A stretch of 37,851 nucleotides of DNA from AA29 sp041481445 (GTDB lineage Bacteria; Acidobacteriota; Vicinamibacteria; Fen-336): positions 1-37,851 of the forward strand of contig JBGPBV010000060.1 of NCBI GenBank assembly GCA_041481445.1. Reading direction: 5' to 3'. The notes beneath the pieces are model-generated. The model made no database searches. It was not told the DNA's origin and worked only from the letters and a program-made list of their open reading frames with translations. Below, in pieces: positions 6,872 through 15,037 of this stretch (positions are counted from its first letter, which is position 1; every line of letters begins with the position of its first letter). Position numbers and translations under genes: made by a program.

Positions 6872-8856
6872 CCTCCCACGATCGATCGCTTCCCTGGCCG
6901 TCCCTCCTCCTCGCCTTTCTCGCCCTGGCCGGGGCCGTCCCCGCCCGCGCGGCCGCTCCCGCCGAGCGGCCCTCCGTGGCCGCGGTCATGGATGCGCTGG
7001 AACGCGTGCGCGCGGCCCACGACGTCGTCCTCTCGCCCGACGGCAGCCGCGTGGCCTGGACGGAGCGCCTGCGCGCTCCCGACGGCAGCGAGCGGCTCTC
7101 CACCCTCCGCATCTCGGGCCTCGACGGGGCGGCGTCGCGCGTGCTCACCGCCGCCCGCGACGGCCGGCCGCACCGCGAGAAGGACGTCGCCTGGTCGCCG
7201 GACGGGCGGCAGGTCGCGTTCGTCTCCGACGCCGCCCAGAAGGGCTCGATGCAGCTCTACGTCGCCCCCGCGGACGGCGGCCCCGCGCGCCTGGTCACCC
7301 CGGCCCGCGGCCAGATGGAACACCCGCGCTGGTCGCCGGACGGCGCGCGCATCTCCGTCCTCTACGTGGCCGGCTCCACCCAGGAGCAGGGCGCGCTCGT
7401 GGCCTACAAGCCGGACGCCGGAGTGGTGGAGGACGCGATCGAGGAGCAGCGCATCGCGGTCGTGGAGGCCGCGGGCGGCGCCCTGCGCGAGGTGAGCCCG
7501 GCCGACCTGTACGTGTACGACTACGATTGGTCGCCGGACGGACGCCGCTTCGCGGCGGAGGCGGTCCACGGATCGGGGACGAACAACTACTGGGCGGCGG
7601 AGCTCTTCGTGGTGGATGCGGCGAGCGGGGACACGCGATCGATCTGGAAGCCGGCCCTGCAGATCGCGAGCCCGCGCTGGTCGCCGGACGGCGCCCAGGT
7701 CGCTCTCATCCACGGGATCATGAGCGACGAGGGCCAGACGGGCGGCGACGTCTGGGTGGTGCCGGCCTCCGGCGGCGAGGCGCGCAACCTGACCGCCACC
7801 CTCCGCGCCTCTCCGAGCTGGCTCGCCTGGCGCCCGGGCGGCGACGTCCTGTTCACCGCCCACGCGGACGGCGAGACGATGGTGGGCGCGGTCCAGCCCG
7901 CCTCCGACGCCCTGTCCGAGCTCTGGCGAGGCGCGGCCGTGCTCACGAGCGTCAGCCTGGCCCGCGACGGCAAGGTCACCGCGGCCATCCACGAGTCGTT
8001 CTCGGAGGCGCCCGAGGTGTGGGCGGGCGAGGTCGGGCGTTGGCGGGCGGTCACGCGCGTCAACGACGCCGCGAAGCCGCTCTGGGGCGAGGCCAGGAGC
8101 CTCCACTGGGAGAGCGACGGCCAGCGCGTGCAGGGCTGGCTGATCGCGCCCCCGCACGTCGATCCCTCCCGGCGGTACCCGCTGGTCGTCTCCGTCCACG
8201 GTGGACCGTCCGCCGCGGCCTCGTCCCGATGGCCCTCACGATGGACGGCCGTGCTCCCCACGCAGGGCTACTACGTCCTCTTGCCCAACCCGCGCGGCAG
8301 CTACGGCCAGGGCGAGGCGTTCACCCTCGGCAACGTCAAGGACTTCGGGTACGGCGACCTGCGCGACATCCTCGGGGGGATCGACACGGCGGCGGCGGCG
8401 GCGCCCATCGATCCCGAGCGGGTTGGCGTCACGGGCTGGAGCTACGGCGGGTACATGGCCATGTGGGCGGTCACGCAGACCGGCCGCTTCAAGGCGGCGG
8501 TGGCCGGGGCCGGGATCGTGAACTGGCAGAGCTACTACGGCCAGAACCGCATCGACCGCTGGATGATCCCCTTCTTCGGCGCCTCCGTGTACGACGACCC
8601 CGCGGTGTACGCGCGCTCCTCGCCCATCACGTTCATCAAGAACGTGAAGACGCCCACCCTCGTGCTGCACGGCGACCGCGATTCCGAGGTGCCGACGCCC
8701 CAGGGCTACGAGTTCTGGCACGCCTTGAAGACGCTGGGAGTCCCCACCCAGCTCGTGATCTTCGAGGGTGAGGGCCACGCGGTCTCGCGCCGGGACCACG
8801 TGCGCGACATGCAGGCGCGGATCGTGGCCTGGTTCGACAGGTATCTCGGGCCCTAG
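6868..8856 (+). CDS. Secreted S9-family peptidase (prolyl oligopeptidase / acylaminoacyl-peptidase type)
   Basis: 662 residues. An N-terminal signal peptide (hydrophobic LLLAFLALAGAVPARA) is followed by a beta-propeller with repeated WSPDG motifs (DVAWSPDGRQVAF, HPRWSPDGARIS, YDWSPDGRRF, SPRWSPDGAQVA) and a C-terminal alpha/beta-hydrolase domain. The catalytic triad is visible: Ser525 in GWSYGG, Asp605 in HGDRDSEVP and His637 in GEGHAVSRR. It likely cleaves short peptides or dipeptides outside the cytoplasm. The GTG start overlaps the previous stop and follows a CATAAT box by 6 nt. Its stop shares a CTAG with the convergent aminotransferase stop. Confidence 0.93.
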   Translation: MTSHDRSLPWPSLLLAFLALAGAVPARAAAPAERPSVAAVMDALERVRAAHDVVLSPDGSRVAWTERLRAPDGSERLSTLRISGLDGAASRVLTAARDGRPHREKDVAWSPDGRQVAFVSDAAQKGSMQLYVAPADGGPARLVTPARGQMEHPRWSPDGARISVLYVAGSTQEQGALVAYKPDAGVVEDAIEEQRIAVVEAAGGALREVSPADLYVYDYDWSPDGRRFAAEAVHGSGTNNYWAAELFVVDAASGDTRSIWKPALQIASPRWSPDGAQVALIHGIMSDEGQTGGDVWVVPASGGEARNLTATLRASPSWLAWRPGGDVLFTAHADGETMVGAVQPASDALSELWRGAAVLTSVSLARDGKVTAAIHESFSEAPEVWAGEVGRWRAVTRVNDAAKPLWGEARSLHWESDGQRVQGWLIAPPHVDPSRRYPLVVSVHGGPSAAASSRWPSRWTAVLPTQGYYVLLPNPRGSYGQGEAFTLGNVKDFGYGDLRDILGGIDTAAAAAPIDPERVGVTGWSYGGYMAMWAVTQTGRFKAAVAGAGIVNWQSYYGQNRIDRWMIPFFGASVYDDPAVYARSSPITFIKNVKTPTLVLHGDRDSEVPTPQGYEFWHALKTLGVPTQLVIFEGEGHAVSRRDHVRDMQARIVAWFDRYLGP

Positions 8857-10184
8857 CAGGCCAGGGCGGACAGGGCCTCGCGCAGCCGGGGAAGGACCGC
8901 CTCGATCTCCTCCTCGGAGACGGCGCCGATGCTGAGGCGGAACCACCCGTCGTCTTCCGTCGAGCCGAAGGCCTGGAACGGCACCACGGCCAGGCCGGCC
9001 CGCTCGAGCAGGTACGCGCGGACGTCCTCGTTTGTCCGGATCTCGCGCCCGCCCGGCGTGCGAGAGCCGAACGGATGGACGCGCGCGGCCAGGTAGATCG
9101 CGCCCATCGGGGGCGCGCTCGCGACCGGGAAGCCCAGGGCGGCGAGGGCCTGGAGGCCGCGATGGAGACGCTCGAGGCGGGCCTGGACGGCGTGGATGAA
9201 CCGCCCGTGGAAGGCGCGGATGGCCGCCCCGTCCTGCAGGAAGGCCGCGGTGGCGACCTGCTCCGCCCGCGGGGCCCAGGCCCCCAGGTGCCCGAGCAGG
9301 GCCGACATGCGCGCGACCACGTCCGCCGGTCCCACCGCCCACCCGACCCGGACCCCGGTGGCCGCGAACGCCTTGCTGATGCCGTCCACGAACACGGTGT
9401 AGGGCGCGAGCTCGGGACGGAGGCCGACGGGCGTCACGTGGGTGGTGCCGCCGAAGCACAGCATCCAGTAGACCTGGTCGTAGAGCAGGAACAGCCGCTT
9501 CTGGCCGCGGGCCGCGCGCGCCGCGTTCTCCGCGAGCACGAGGTCCGAGATGCGCTCGAGGGCGTCCGCGTCGAAGGCGGTGCCGGCGGGGTTCAGCGGC
9601 GAGTTCAGGACGAGCAGGCGCGCTCCGGGCAGGAGCGGCCGCAGCTGGTCGGGCCCCGGCAGGAACCGCTGGGCGGGCCCGCACAAGACGGGCACCCCCA
9701 CGCCGCCCACGAGATGGACGTAGTGGTTGTTGTTCCAGCTCGGGACGGGGTAGACCACGCGGTCGCCGGGATCGACGAGCGCCTCGTAGGCGGCATAGAT
9801 GGCCGGGCGCGATCCGCCCGTGACCACCACCGACGCGAGCGGGTACTCGAGGCCGAGCTCCCGCGCGTAGAAGCGCCGCACGGCCTCCCGCAGCTCGCCC
9901 AGGCCGTTGGAGGGCGGGTAGTTCGTCTCGCCGCGCTGCAGGGCGGCGACGATCCCGTCGCGCAGGGGCGCCGGTATCGGGAACTGGCGGGGGTTGAAAT
10001 CGCCGACGGTCAGGTCGCAGACGGGCGTGCCGGTGGCCATCAGGGCCCGGACCTCGCCCGAGATCCGCAGGATCTCGGACCCGGTGAGGCCCGCCACCAT
10101 CGCGGAGATGCGGCCGGGCTCTCCGGCAGGAGCCGCAGCCGTGAGCGCGGTCAAGTCGTGTGCGGCGCGCACGGCGTCAGACAT
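8853..10184 (-). CDS. PLP-dependent class I/II aminotransferase
   Basis: 443 residues of fold-type I. The Schiff-base lysine is K271 in DGISKAFAATGVRVGW; other landmarks are NYPPSNGLGELREAVRRFY, SPLNPAGTAF (cofactor/substrate loop) and the C-terminal RLSIGAVSEEEIE with the carboxylate-binding Arg. The closest known groups are aspartate/aromatic aminotransferases; the amino donor cannot be named from sequence. The ATG at 10184 is 8 nt after a CATACT box. The stop (TAG, 8855-8853) overlaps the convergent S9 peptidase stop by 3 nt within one CTAG. The gene is followed closely upstream by the PBP gene on the same strand but has its own promoter signal. Confidence 0.9.
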   Translation of the reverse strand: MSDAVRAAHDLTALTAAAPAGEPGRISAMVAGLTGSEILRISGEVRALMATGTPVCDLTVGDFNPRQFPIPAPLRDGIVAALQRGETNYPPSNGLGELREAVRRFYARELGLEYPLASVVVTGGSRPAIYAAYEALVDPGDRVVYPVPSWNNNHYVHLVGGVGVPVLCGPAQRFLPGPDQLRPLLPGARLLVLNSPLNPAGTAFDADALERISDLVLAENAARAARGQKRLFLLYDQVYWMLCFGGTTHVTPVGLRPELAPYTVFVDGISKAFAATGVRVGWAVGPADVVARMSALLGHLGAWAPRAEQVATAAFLQDGAAIRAFHGRFIHAVQARLERLHRGLQALAALGFPVASAPPMGAIYLAARVHPFGSRTPGGREIRTNEDVRAYLLERAGLAVVPFQAFGSTEDDGWFRLSIGAVSEEEIEAVLPRLREALSALAC

Positions 10185-10192
10185 GACCGCCG

Positions 10193-10198
10193 AGTATG
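10193..10198 (-). promoter_or_regulatory. -10 box (CATACT) of aminotransferase gene
   Basis: CATACT on the minus strand ends 8 nt before the ATG at 10184 and lies between the PBP stop and this start. A leaderless or near-leaderless transcript is inferred. Confidence 0.4.
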
Positions 10199-10234
10199 AC
10201 ACAACCCACACGGGGCCGGCGGCGTCGCTTCGCT

Positions 10235-11878
10235 TCACCGGCGCCTCCGGCCCAGCTCTTCCAGGAGCGTGGCCAGCACCTCCTGGGCGGCCTCGCGGAC
10301 GCGATGAGAGGTCCGCTGGTGCGTGATGCGCACGGCGAAGCCGAGGGTCGGATGCGGGAGCGGGCCGGCCCCGACGTAGTTGACGTGATAGCCGGCGTGG
10401 GGCGCGCTCGCCGTCCCCGTCTTCATCACGACCGGGAAGCTGGCCGGGGCCACGCCCTCCGCGGTCCCCCCCTCCTCGACCACGCCCGCCAGCGCCTGCT
10501 GCATCACGGGGACCCAGGCCGGGGCCAGCAGGCGGCGGCCCGGGCGCGGCGGGATCGGGCGCGGCGAGAGGGCGAGCGCGCCGTCGTCGGCGGACAGGAG
10601 GGCCGGCTCCGGCATCTCGCCGGTGGCCAGGGTGGACCCCAGGAGCGCGGCATGCAGGGGCGTGATCGCGGTGACGTCGAGGCCGATGCCCAGGCTGGCC
10701 AGGTCCCGCTCCGTGCCCTCCGTCCGGAGGATGCGCCCGGCCCCCGGGACGTCCTCGCGAGGGCGGTCGAAGCCCCACCGGCGCAGCTCGTCCAGCATGC
10801 CCGGCCATCCGATCTCGATCGCGAGGTTCGCGAACGCGATGTTGCAGCTCACCGCGAAGGCCTCCTTCAGGCCGCCGGTGAGGGGCCCCGTCGCGCTGCC
10901 GCACCAGAGCACGCCCCCCCGATAGCGCTGCGACCCGTGGCAGACCATGCCGCGCACCTCGGCGTCGGGATCGTGGCCGGTGCGCAGGGCGGCCGCCGTG
11001 GTCACGATCTTCTCGATGGAGGCGGGCTCGCGGAGCTGCTCGAAGGCCGGAGTGCCGCCCTCGGCCTGGCGCGTGCGCGCGTCGCTCACCGCCGAGAGCA
11101 CCTGTCCCGTCGCGAGATCGACGAGGACGATCGAGCCGCGGAAGGGTCCGAGGGCGGCCAGCGCGGCTGCGCTGAGGTCGGCGTCGATGCCGAGGCGCAC
11201 GCCCCGGCCCCGCTCGCCCGTGTGGAGGGCCTCGCGCACGGCCGGCGGGACCAGGTCCCCCATGGCGTCGCCGGTCGGACGATAGGCGCCGGTCGCGTCG
11301 ACGAACCCGACGAGCACGCCCTTGCGATCGGCGACGGTGAGGACGGCGCCCAGGGCGCGCGCCTCGAGGACGCGGGCCAGTTGCGGTCCGATCCCCGGCG
11401 TCCACGCCGCCTCGGGCACGCCCGCGAGCACCTCCCGCGCGCCCGCATCCTCCCCGTGCTCGAGGAGGGCGGCGGCCTCGTAGGCGGCCGCTCCCCGGTC
11501 GCCGCTGGCCCGCGCCAGGCGGGCCAGGCGAAGGACGCCGTCGAACTCGGCGCGGCGCAGCGCGGCGTCGAGGAGCAGCCGCGGACGGAAGAATGCCAGA
11601 TCGGGGAGCGTGACGCCGTCGGGACCGGCCCCGCCTTCGAGGGCCGCGATCACGGCCAGGCCCGCCCGGGCGCGGGGCCCGAAGCCGCCGGACTCGCGAT
11701 GGCGCTCGAGGAGCGGACGCGCGTCCGCCACGCGCGAGCCGGCCAGCCGCTCGGCCGCCTCCGCGAGGTCAGCTTCCGCCCGCGCGCGGTCCACCGCCAC
11801 GACGGCGAGGGATCCGAGCGCGGGCGGGAGGATCCAGAGGAGGGCGCGCGCGGCGAGCCGAGCCGGACTTGCCTCCAC
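10235..11878 (-). CDS. Penicillin-binding-protein transpeptidase with helical-repeat N-terminus
   Basis: About 547 residues. An N-terminal membrane anchor (ALLWILPPALGSLAVVAV) is followed by an Ala/Arg/Leu-rich helical region, about 30-190, that resembles short TPR-like repeats rather than the usual class B dimerisation domain. The transpeptidase domain carries all three penicillin-binding motifs: S287-I-E-K290, S344-C-N346 and K486-T-G-T-A-S. The segment SIVLVDLATGQVLSAVS is the usual strand leading into the catalytic core. It should cross-link peptidoglycan or be a related DD-peptidase in the periplasm. The GTG start at 11878 has no Shine-Dalgarno but lies 7 nt after TACACT; the frame continues upstream only as an antisense shadow of the SGNH gene. 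Confidence 0.85.
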   Translation of the reverse strand: MEASPARLAARALLWILPPALGSLAVVAVDRARAEADLAEAAERLAGSRVADARPLLERHRESGGFGPRARAGLAVIAALEGGAGPDGVTLPDLAFFRPRLLLDAALRRAEFDGVLRLARLARASGDRGAAAYEAAALLEHGEDAGAREVLAGVPEAAWTPGIGPQLARVLEARALGAVLTVADRKGVLVGFVDATGAYRPTGDAMGDLVPPAVREALHTGERGRGVRLGIDADLSAAALAALGPFRGSIVLVDLATGQVLSAVSDARTRQAEGGTPAFEQLREPASIEKIVTTAAALRTGHDPDAEVRGMVCHGSQRYRGGVLWCGSATGPLTGGLKEAFAVSCNIAFANLAIEIGWPGMLDELRRWGFDRPREDVPGAGRILRTEGTERDLASLGIGLDVTAITPLHAALLGSTLATGEMPEPALLSADDGALALSPRPIPPRPGRRLLAPAWVPVMQQALAGVVEEGGTAEGVAPASFPVVMKTGTASAPHAGYHVNYVGAGPLPHPTLGFAVRITHQRTSHRVREAAQEVLATLLEELGRRRR

Positions 11879-11885
11879 TGGAGCC

Positions 11886-11891
11886 AGTGTA
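11886..11891 (-). promoter_or_regulatory. -10 box (TACACT) of PBP gene
   Basis: TACACT on the minus strand ends 7 nt before the GTG at 11878. One arm of an 8-bp inverted repeat (11891-11898 / 11920-11927) starts at its upstream base. Confidence 0.45.
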
Positions 11892-11927
11892 ACGGCGGGC
11901 ACGGCGCGACCGGCCCTGTCCGCCGTT
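11891..11927. promoter_or_regulatory. Inverted repeat in PBP/SGNH divergent promoter region
   Basis: AACGGCGG (11891-11898) and CCGCCGTT (11920-11927) form a perfect 8-bp dyad with a 21-nt spacer between two divergent -10 boxes. It could be an operator for a dimeric regulator; in GC-rich DNA a chance origin is possible. Confidence 0.3.
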
Positions 11928-11932
11928 CGTGC

Positions 11933-11938
11933 TAACGT
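11933..11938 (+). promoter_or_regulatory. -10 box (TAACGT) of SGNH lipoprotein gene
   Basis: TAACGT lies exactly 6 nt before the GTG at 11945. The transcript is predicted to be leaderless. Confidence 0.45.
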
Positions 11939-11944
11939 CCGCGG

Positions 11945-12964
11945 GTGCGGGCACGACTCCTGCTCGTCACCTCCCTCGCGATCGCGGGCTGTGGGCACGT
12001 CGCGCCCTCCGCGGTGGCGCCCGTCCCCTCTCCCACGCCCGTCCCCAGCCCGACCAGCGTCTACAGCGTGGGCGGCGTCGTCTTCTACGACGAGAACGCG
12101 AATGGAGCGCTCGATCCCGGCGAGGACGTCCGGCTTCCGCACGTGGTGGTCACGCTCGGAGGGCGCAGCGCGGAATCGGACGGGGCGGGATCGTTCGCGG
12201 CGGCCGCGGTGCCCTCGGGCACGCGCGCGGTCGAGATCCGCCCGGAGAGCCTCCCGCCGTTCTATCGGCCCGGCCGGCTCCCGTCGGTGCCGGTGCCCCT
12301 GCCGGCGGGGCAGGAGGTCGCGGTGCCGGTGGTTCTGCCGATCGGCGCCAATCGACCCGGCGTCTTCCTCGCCTTCGGCGACAGCATCACCGCCGGCGAC
12401 GGCTCGCGCGGGAATCGCGGCTATCGGTCCTCGCTCCAGTCGCAGCTCCGCGACTACTGGGGACAGGCCGAGGTCGTGAACGACGGCGTCCCCTCCACGC
12501 GCAGCGACGACGGCGCGGGGCGCCTGGGCGGCAGCTTGGCCGCGGAGCGGCCGGCCTACGTGCTCATCCTCTACGGCACCAACGACTGGAACCTGTCCGC
12601 CTGCCGCCACGTGTACACGTGCTTCACGATCGAGAACCTGCGGTCGATGATCCGGACGGCGAAGGCGGCGAACACGATGCCGGTCGTCTCCACGGTGATC
12701 CCGGCCAACCCCGCCTACGTGGGGGCCGACGGGCGCAACGCCTGGATCGACGAGACCAACGACGTGCTCATCCCCATGGCCCGGGCGGAGGGGGCGGTGG
12801 TGGCCGACCTCCACGCGGCCATGCTCGCGGAGACGCCGGACCTGCCGACCCTCTTCACCGATCACGTCCATCCGAACGACCACGGCTACGGGGTGATGGC
12901 GGACGAGTTCTTTCGCGCCATCGCGCGGCCGGTGGGGACGGGAGGAGCGGCCTCGTCGCGCTGA
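11945..12964 (+). CDS. SGNH/GDSL-family hydrolase lipoprotein with SdrD-B-like domain
   Basis: 339 residues. The N-terminus has a lipoprotein signal with lipobox LAIAGC, then a Pro/Ser-rich linker. A short beta-sandwich follows (about 40-115): VYSVGGVVFYDENANGALDPGED reads like an SdrD-B/carboxypeptidase-regulatory-like module. The SGNH hydrolase domain has block I GDSITAG, the GTND block and the C-terminal DHVHPNDHG carrying the catalytic Asp and His. It is probably an outer-membrane-anchored esterase or lipase-type hydrolase acting on acyl esters; the substrate is unknown. Start GTG at 11945, 6 nt after a TAACGT box. Divergent from the PBP gene. Confidence 0.9.
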   Translation: MRARLLLVTSLAIAGCGHVAPSAVAPVPSPTPVPSPTSVYSVGGVVFYDENANGALDPGEDVRLPHVVVTLGGRSAESDGAGSFAAAAVPSGTRAVEIRPESLPPFYRPGRLPSVPVPLPAGQEVAVPVVLPIGANRPGVFLAFGDSITAGDGSRGNRGYRSSLQSQLRDYWGQAEVVNDGVPSTRSDDGAGRLGGSLAAERPAYVLILYGTNDWNLSACRHVYTCFTIENLRSMIRTAKAANTMPVVSTVIPANPAYVGADGRNAWIDETNDVLIPMARAEGAVVADLHAAMLAETPDLPTLFTDHVHPNDHGYGVMADEFFRAIARPVGTGGAASSR

Positions 12965-12984
12965 GGGCGGCCGCCTGGCCGCTC
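12965..12984. terminator. Bidirectional hairpin between SGNH and aat stops
   Basis: GGGCGGCC and GGCCGCTC pair (one G-U) around a 4-nt loop. The stem covers the 18-bp gap between two convergent stop codons and reaches into the aat stop. No U-tract follows, so factor-independent termination is uncertain. Confidence 0.35.
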
Positions 12985-13717
12985 AGGACGGAGTCGAGCT
13001 CCCGGAGGCGGCGGGATCGCCGGAGGCGGCCGGCTCGTCGGCGAGCCGCCAGCGCCCGCGACAGGTGGGACGCCGCAGGCACTGCGCGAGCGCGTGCAGG
13101 TAGCGGTCGCGCGGCCATTCCACGGCCCCGAAGCGCGCGAGATGGTCCGTGTAGACCTGGCAGTCGATGAGGTCGATGGCCCGCCGCCGCAGCTCGGCCA
13201 CCATGGTGACGAACGCGATCTTGGAGGCGTCGGGGGCATGCGCGAACATCGACTCGCCGAAGAAGATCGACCCCAGCGAGACGCCGTACAGGCCCCCGAC
13301 CAGCTCGCTCCCGCGCCAGGCCTCCGCGGAATGCGCCAGCCCGAGCCGGAACAAGCGGACGTAGGCCTCGCGCATCTCGGCCGTGATCCAGGTCCCGTCC
13401 TGGCCGGGGCGCGGGGCACGGGCGCAGGCCTCGATCACCGCCGGGAAGGCGGTGTCGAGGGTGAGCCGGTAGGGGCGCTTGCGCATCGTCTTGCGGAGGC
13501 TCGTGGGGATCCGGAAGCGGTCCGGCTCCAGCACCATGCGCGGGTCGGGCGAGTGCCAGAGGATGGGCAGGCCGTCCTCGTACCACGGGAAGATCCCGCG
13601 CGAGTAGGCCAGGATGAGGCGCTCGGGGCGGAGGTCGCCCCCCACGGCCAGGAGGCCGTCGTCGGCGAGGTCCGCCGGCGGGAACTCCAGGCGGTCGTCG
13701 AGCTTGAAGACCGGCAT
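12983..13717 (-). CDS. aat: Leucyl/phenylalanyl-tRNA--protein transferase
   Basis: 244 residues, normal length. Conserved blocks are visible in order: FPPADLADDGLLAVGGDL, YSRGIFPWYEDGLPILWHSPDPRMVL, the RKTMRK basic stretch, FRLGLAHSAEAW, GGLYGVSLGSIFFGESMF and DCQVYTDHLARFGA. The cytoplasmic enzyme adds Leu or Phe to N-terminal Arg/Lys of proteins, marking them for ClpS/ClpAP degradation. The ATG at 13717 gives the usual MPVFKLDD start; upstream in-frame codons would run into the divergent Nudix promoter. A TATCAT box lies 13 nt upstream. The Ser/Ala/Pro-rich C-terminal tail is slightly longer than usual. Confidence 0.95.
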   Translation of the reverse strand: MPVFKLDDRLEFPPADLADDGLLAVGGDLRPERLILAYSRGIFPWYEDGLPILWHSPDPRMVLEPDRFRIPTSLRKTMRKRPYRLTLDTAFPAVIEACARAPRPGQDGTWITAEMREAYVRLFRLGLAHSAEAWRGSELVGGLYGVSLGSIFFGESMFAHAPDASKIAFVTMVAELRRRAIDLIDCQVYTDHLARFGAVEWPRDRYLHALAQCLRRPTCRGRWRLADEPAASGDPAASGSSTPS

Positions 13718-13730
13718 CGCGCCCGGTCCG

Positions 13731-13736
13731 ATGATA
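13731..13736 (-). promoter_or_regulatory. -10 box (TATCAT) of aat
   Basis: TATCAT on the minus strand ends 13 nt before the ATG at 13717, implying a leader of only about 6 nt. Confidence 0.35.
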
Positions 13737-13801
13737 CGCTGGAGGTAGCGGCCGGCGGGTGATCGGTGGCACCGGGCGGGCGAGCGGGGGCGCCCGGACA
13801 C

Positions 13802-13807
13802 TACAAT
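13802..13807 (+). promoter_or_regulatory. -10 box (TACAAT) of first Nudix gene
   Basis: TACAAT lies exactly 6 nt before the GTG at 13814; a leaderless transcript is predicted. Its five of six matches to the sigma-70 consensus make it one of the better boxes here. Confidence 0.5.
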
Positions 13808-13813
13808 CGTCGG

Positions 13814-14443
13814 GTGGGGCCGGCCGAGGAGCTGCTCAACATCTACGACGCCGAGGGCCGGGTGGTGGGCGCGCGGCCGCGGCGGGCGGCCAAGGCCTCC
13901 GGCCTCGCCGTGGGCGCCGTCAACATCCTCGTCCTCAACGAGCGCGGCGAGGTGCTCCTCCAGCGCCGTCCGCGGGACAAGGAGAACGGCGGGCACTGGG
14001 ACAAGTCCGTCGGCGGGCACGTGAGCGCAGGCGAGGAGTTCGACACGACCGCGGTGCGGGAGTCAGGCGAGGAGCTCTTCGACGATCCGCGCTCGACGCG
14101 CATCCGGCTGGCCCACGACCTCGACGAGTTCGACCGCCTCGCGCGCTCGGAGGACCTCGCCCGGACGGTCCTGATCCGTCGGGTCGGCTTGCAGCTCAAC
14201 CTGCGCGACGTCCGCCACGCGCCGGGGGGCGGATGCCGGAACGTGCTCTACCACCTCGCCATCTATCACGGCCGGACGGCCGTCCCCCTTCACGAGTTCC
14301 GTCCGCAGAAGAGCGAGATCGACGAGCTGCGCTACGTCGCGCCCGCCGAGCTGGACCAGTTCCTCCTCGACGGACGTCTCCCGCCGAACATGGCGTTCCT
14401 CTGGCTCACCCAGGGACACCTGCTGCTCGGCGGCGCGCGCTAG
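13814..14443 (+). CDS. Nudix hydrolase, YfcD / IPP-isomerase-like subgroup
   Basis: 209 residues. ILVLNERGEVLLQRRPRDKENGGHWDKSVGGHV leads into a Nudix box, GHVSAGEEFDTTAVRESGEELF, matching G-x5-E-x7-RE-x2-EE except for Ser where a bulky hydrophobic residue is usual. The WDKSVGGHV context is shared with isopentenyl-diphosphate isomerase-like Nudix proteins such as YfcD, but catalytic residues specific to IPP isomerase are not evident, so a nucleotide or diphosphate hydrolase is more likely. GTG start at 13814, 6 nt after TACAAT. Its TAG stop forms the first three bases of the TAGAAT box of the next gene. Confidence 0.88.
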   Translation: MGPAEELLNIYDAEGRVVGARPRRAAKASGLAVGAVNILVLNERGEVLLQRRPRDKENGGHWDKSVGGHVSAGEEFDTTAVRESGEELFDDPRSTRIRLAHDLDEFDRLARSEDLARTVLIRRVGLQLNLRDVRHAPGGGCRNVLYHLAIYHGRTAVPLHEFRPQKSEIDELRYVAPAELDQFLLDGRLPPNMAFLWLTQGHLLLGGAR

Positions 14444-14446
14444 AAT
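14441..14446 (+). promoter_or_regulatory. -10 box (TAGAAT) of second Nudix gene
   Basis: TAGAAT lies exactly 6 nt before the GTG at 14453. Its TAG is also the stop codon of the preceding Nudix gene. Confidence 0.5.
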
Positions 14447-14452
14447 CGTGGC

Positions 14453-15037
14453 GTGGGCCCGACGTGGGAGGACGTGAGCGCCGCCCTGGCGGCGCGAGAG
14501 CCGGAGCATGTCGCGGATCCTTCGTCCTCGCACGCGGCGGTGGCCGTCGTCCTCCGCGACGGCCCGCGCGGGATCGAGGTCCTGTTCATCCGGCGCGCCG
14601 AGCACCCGCTGGATCCCTGGTCGGGGCAGATGGCGTTCCCCGGAGGCCGCGCGGAGCCCGGGGATGCCGACCTGCACGCCACCGCCGTCCGCGAGACGCG
14701 CGAGGAGATCGGGATCGACCTGGCCGCCGCGGACACGCTGGGCCGGCTCGACGAGGTGCGGGCAATGGCGCGCATGCGCCCCATGAACCTCACGATCACC
14801 CCCTTCGTCTTCCGCCTCCGCCACCGCGCCCTTCCCGTGCTGAGCGAGGAGGTGACCAGCCTCCACTGGCTGCCCCTGGGTGAGCTGCTGGGGACGGCGC
14901 GCCTCTCGACCATGGACTACGCGCACCAGGGCGTGGCCATGCAGTTCCCCTGCTTCCGCATCGACGACCTCGTGATCTGGGGGCTCACCTACCGGATGTT
15001 CATGGGCTTCCAGGAGAGGTTCGGCCGCAGCGCATGA
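14453..15037 (+). CDS. Nudix CoA pyrophosphatase-like protein (NudL type)
   Basis: 194 residues. VLFIRRAEHPLDPWSGQMAFPGGRAEPGDADLHATAVRETREEIGID contains the NudL/PCD1 signature: a SGQMAFPGG lead-in followed by a Nudix box in which GD replaces the first GE. These enzymes cleave CoA and CoA derivatives to 4'-phosphopantetheine and 3',5'-ADP in the cytoplasm. GTG at 14453 follows a TAGAAT box by 6 nt; a GTG at 14448 is in another frame. The stop overlaps the thiD start as ATGA, so the two are coupled. The link to thiD is positional only. Confidence 0.88.
   Translation: MGPTWEDVSAALAAREPEHVADPSSSHAAVAVVLRDGPRGIEVLFIRRAEHPLDPWSGQMAFPGGRAEPGDADLHATAVRETREEIGIDLAAADTLGRLDEVRAMARMRPMNLTITPFVFRLRHRALPVLSEEVTSLHWLPLGELLGTARLSTMDYAHQGVAMQFPCFRIDDLVIWGLTYRMFMGFQERFGRSA

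Noticed and set aside
10235..12883. PBP extended to 882 residues
   Set aside because: The extra N-terminus is antisense to the SGNH gene; a -10 box and membrane anchor support the GTG at 11878.
13814..14443. Calling the first Nudix protein an isopentenyl-diphosphate isomerase
   Set aside because: The WDKSVGGHV context is similar, but catalytic Cys/Glu features specific to IPP isomerase are not evident.
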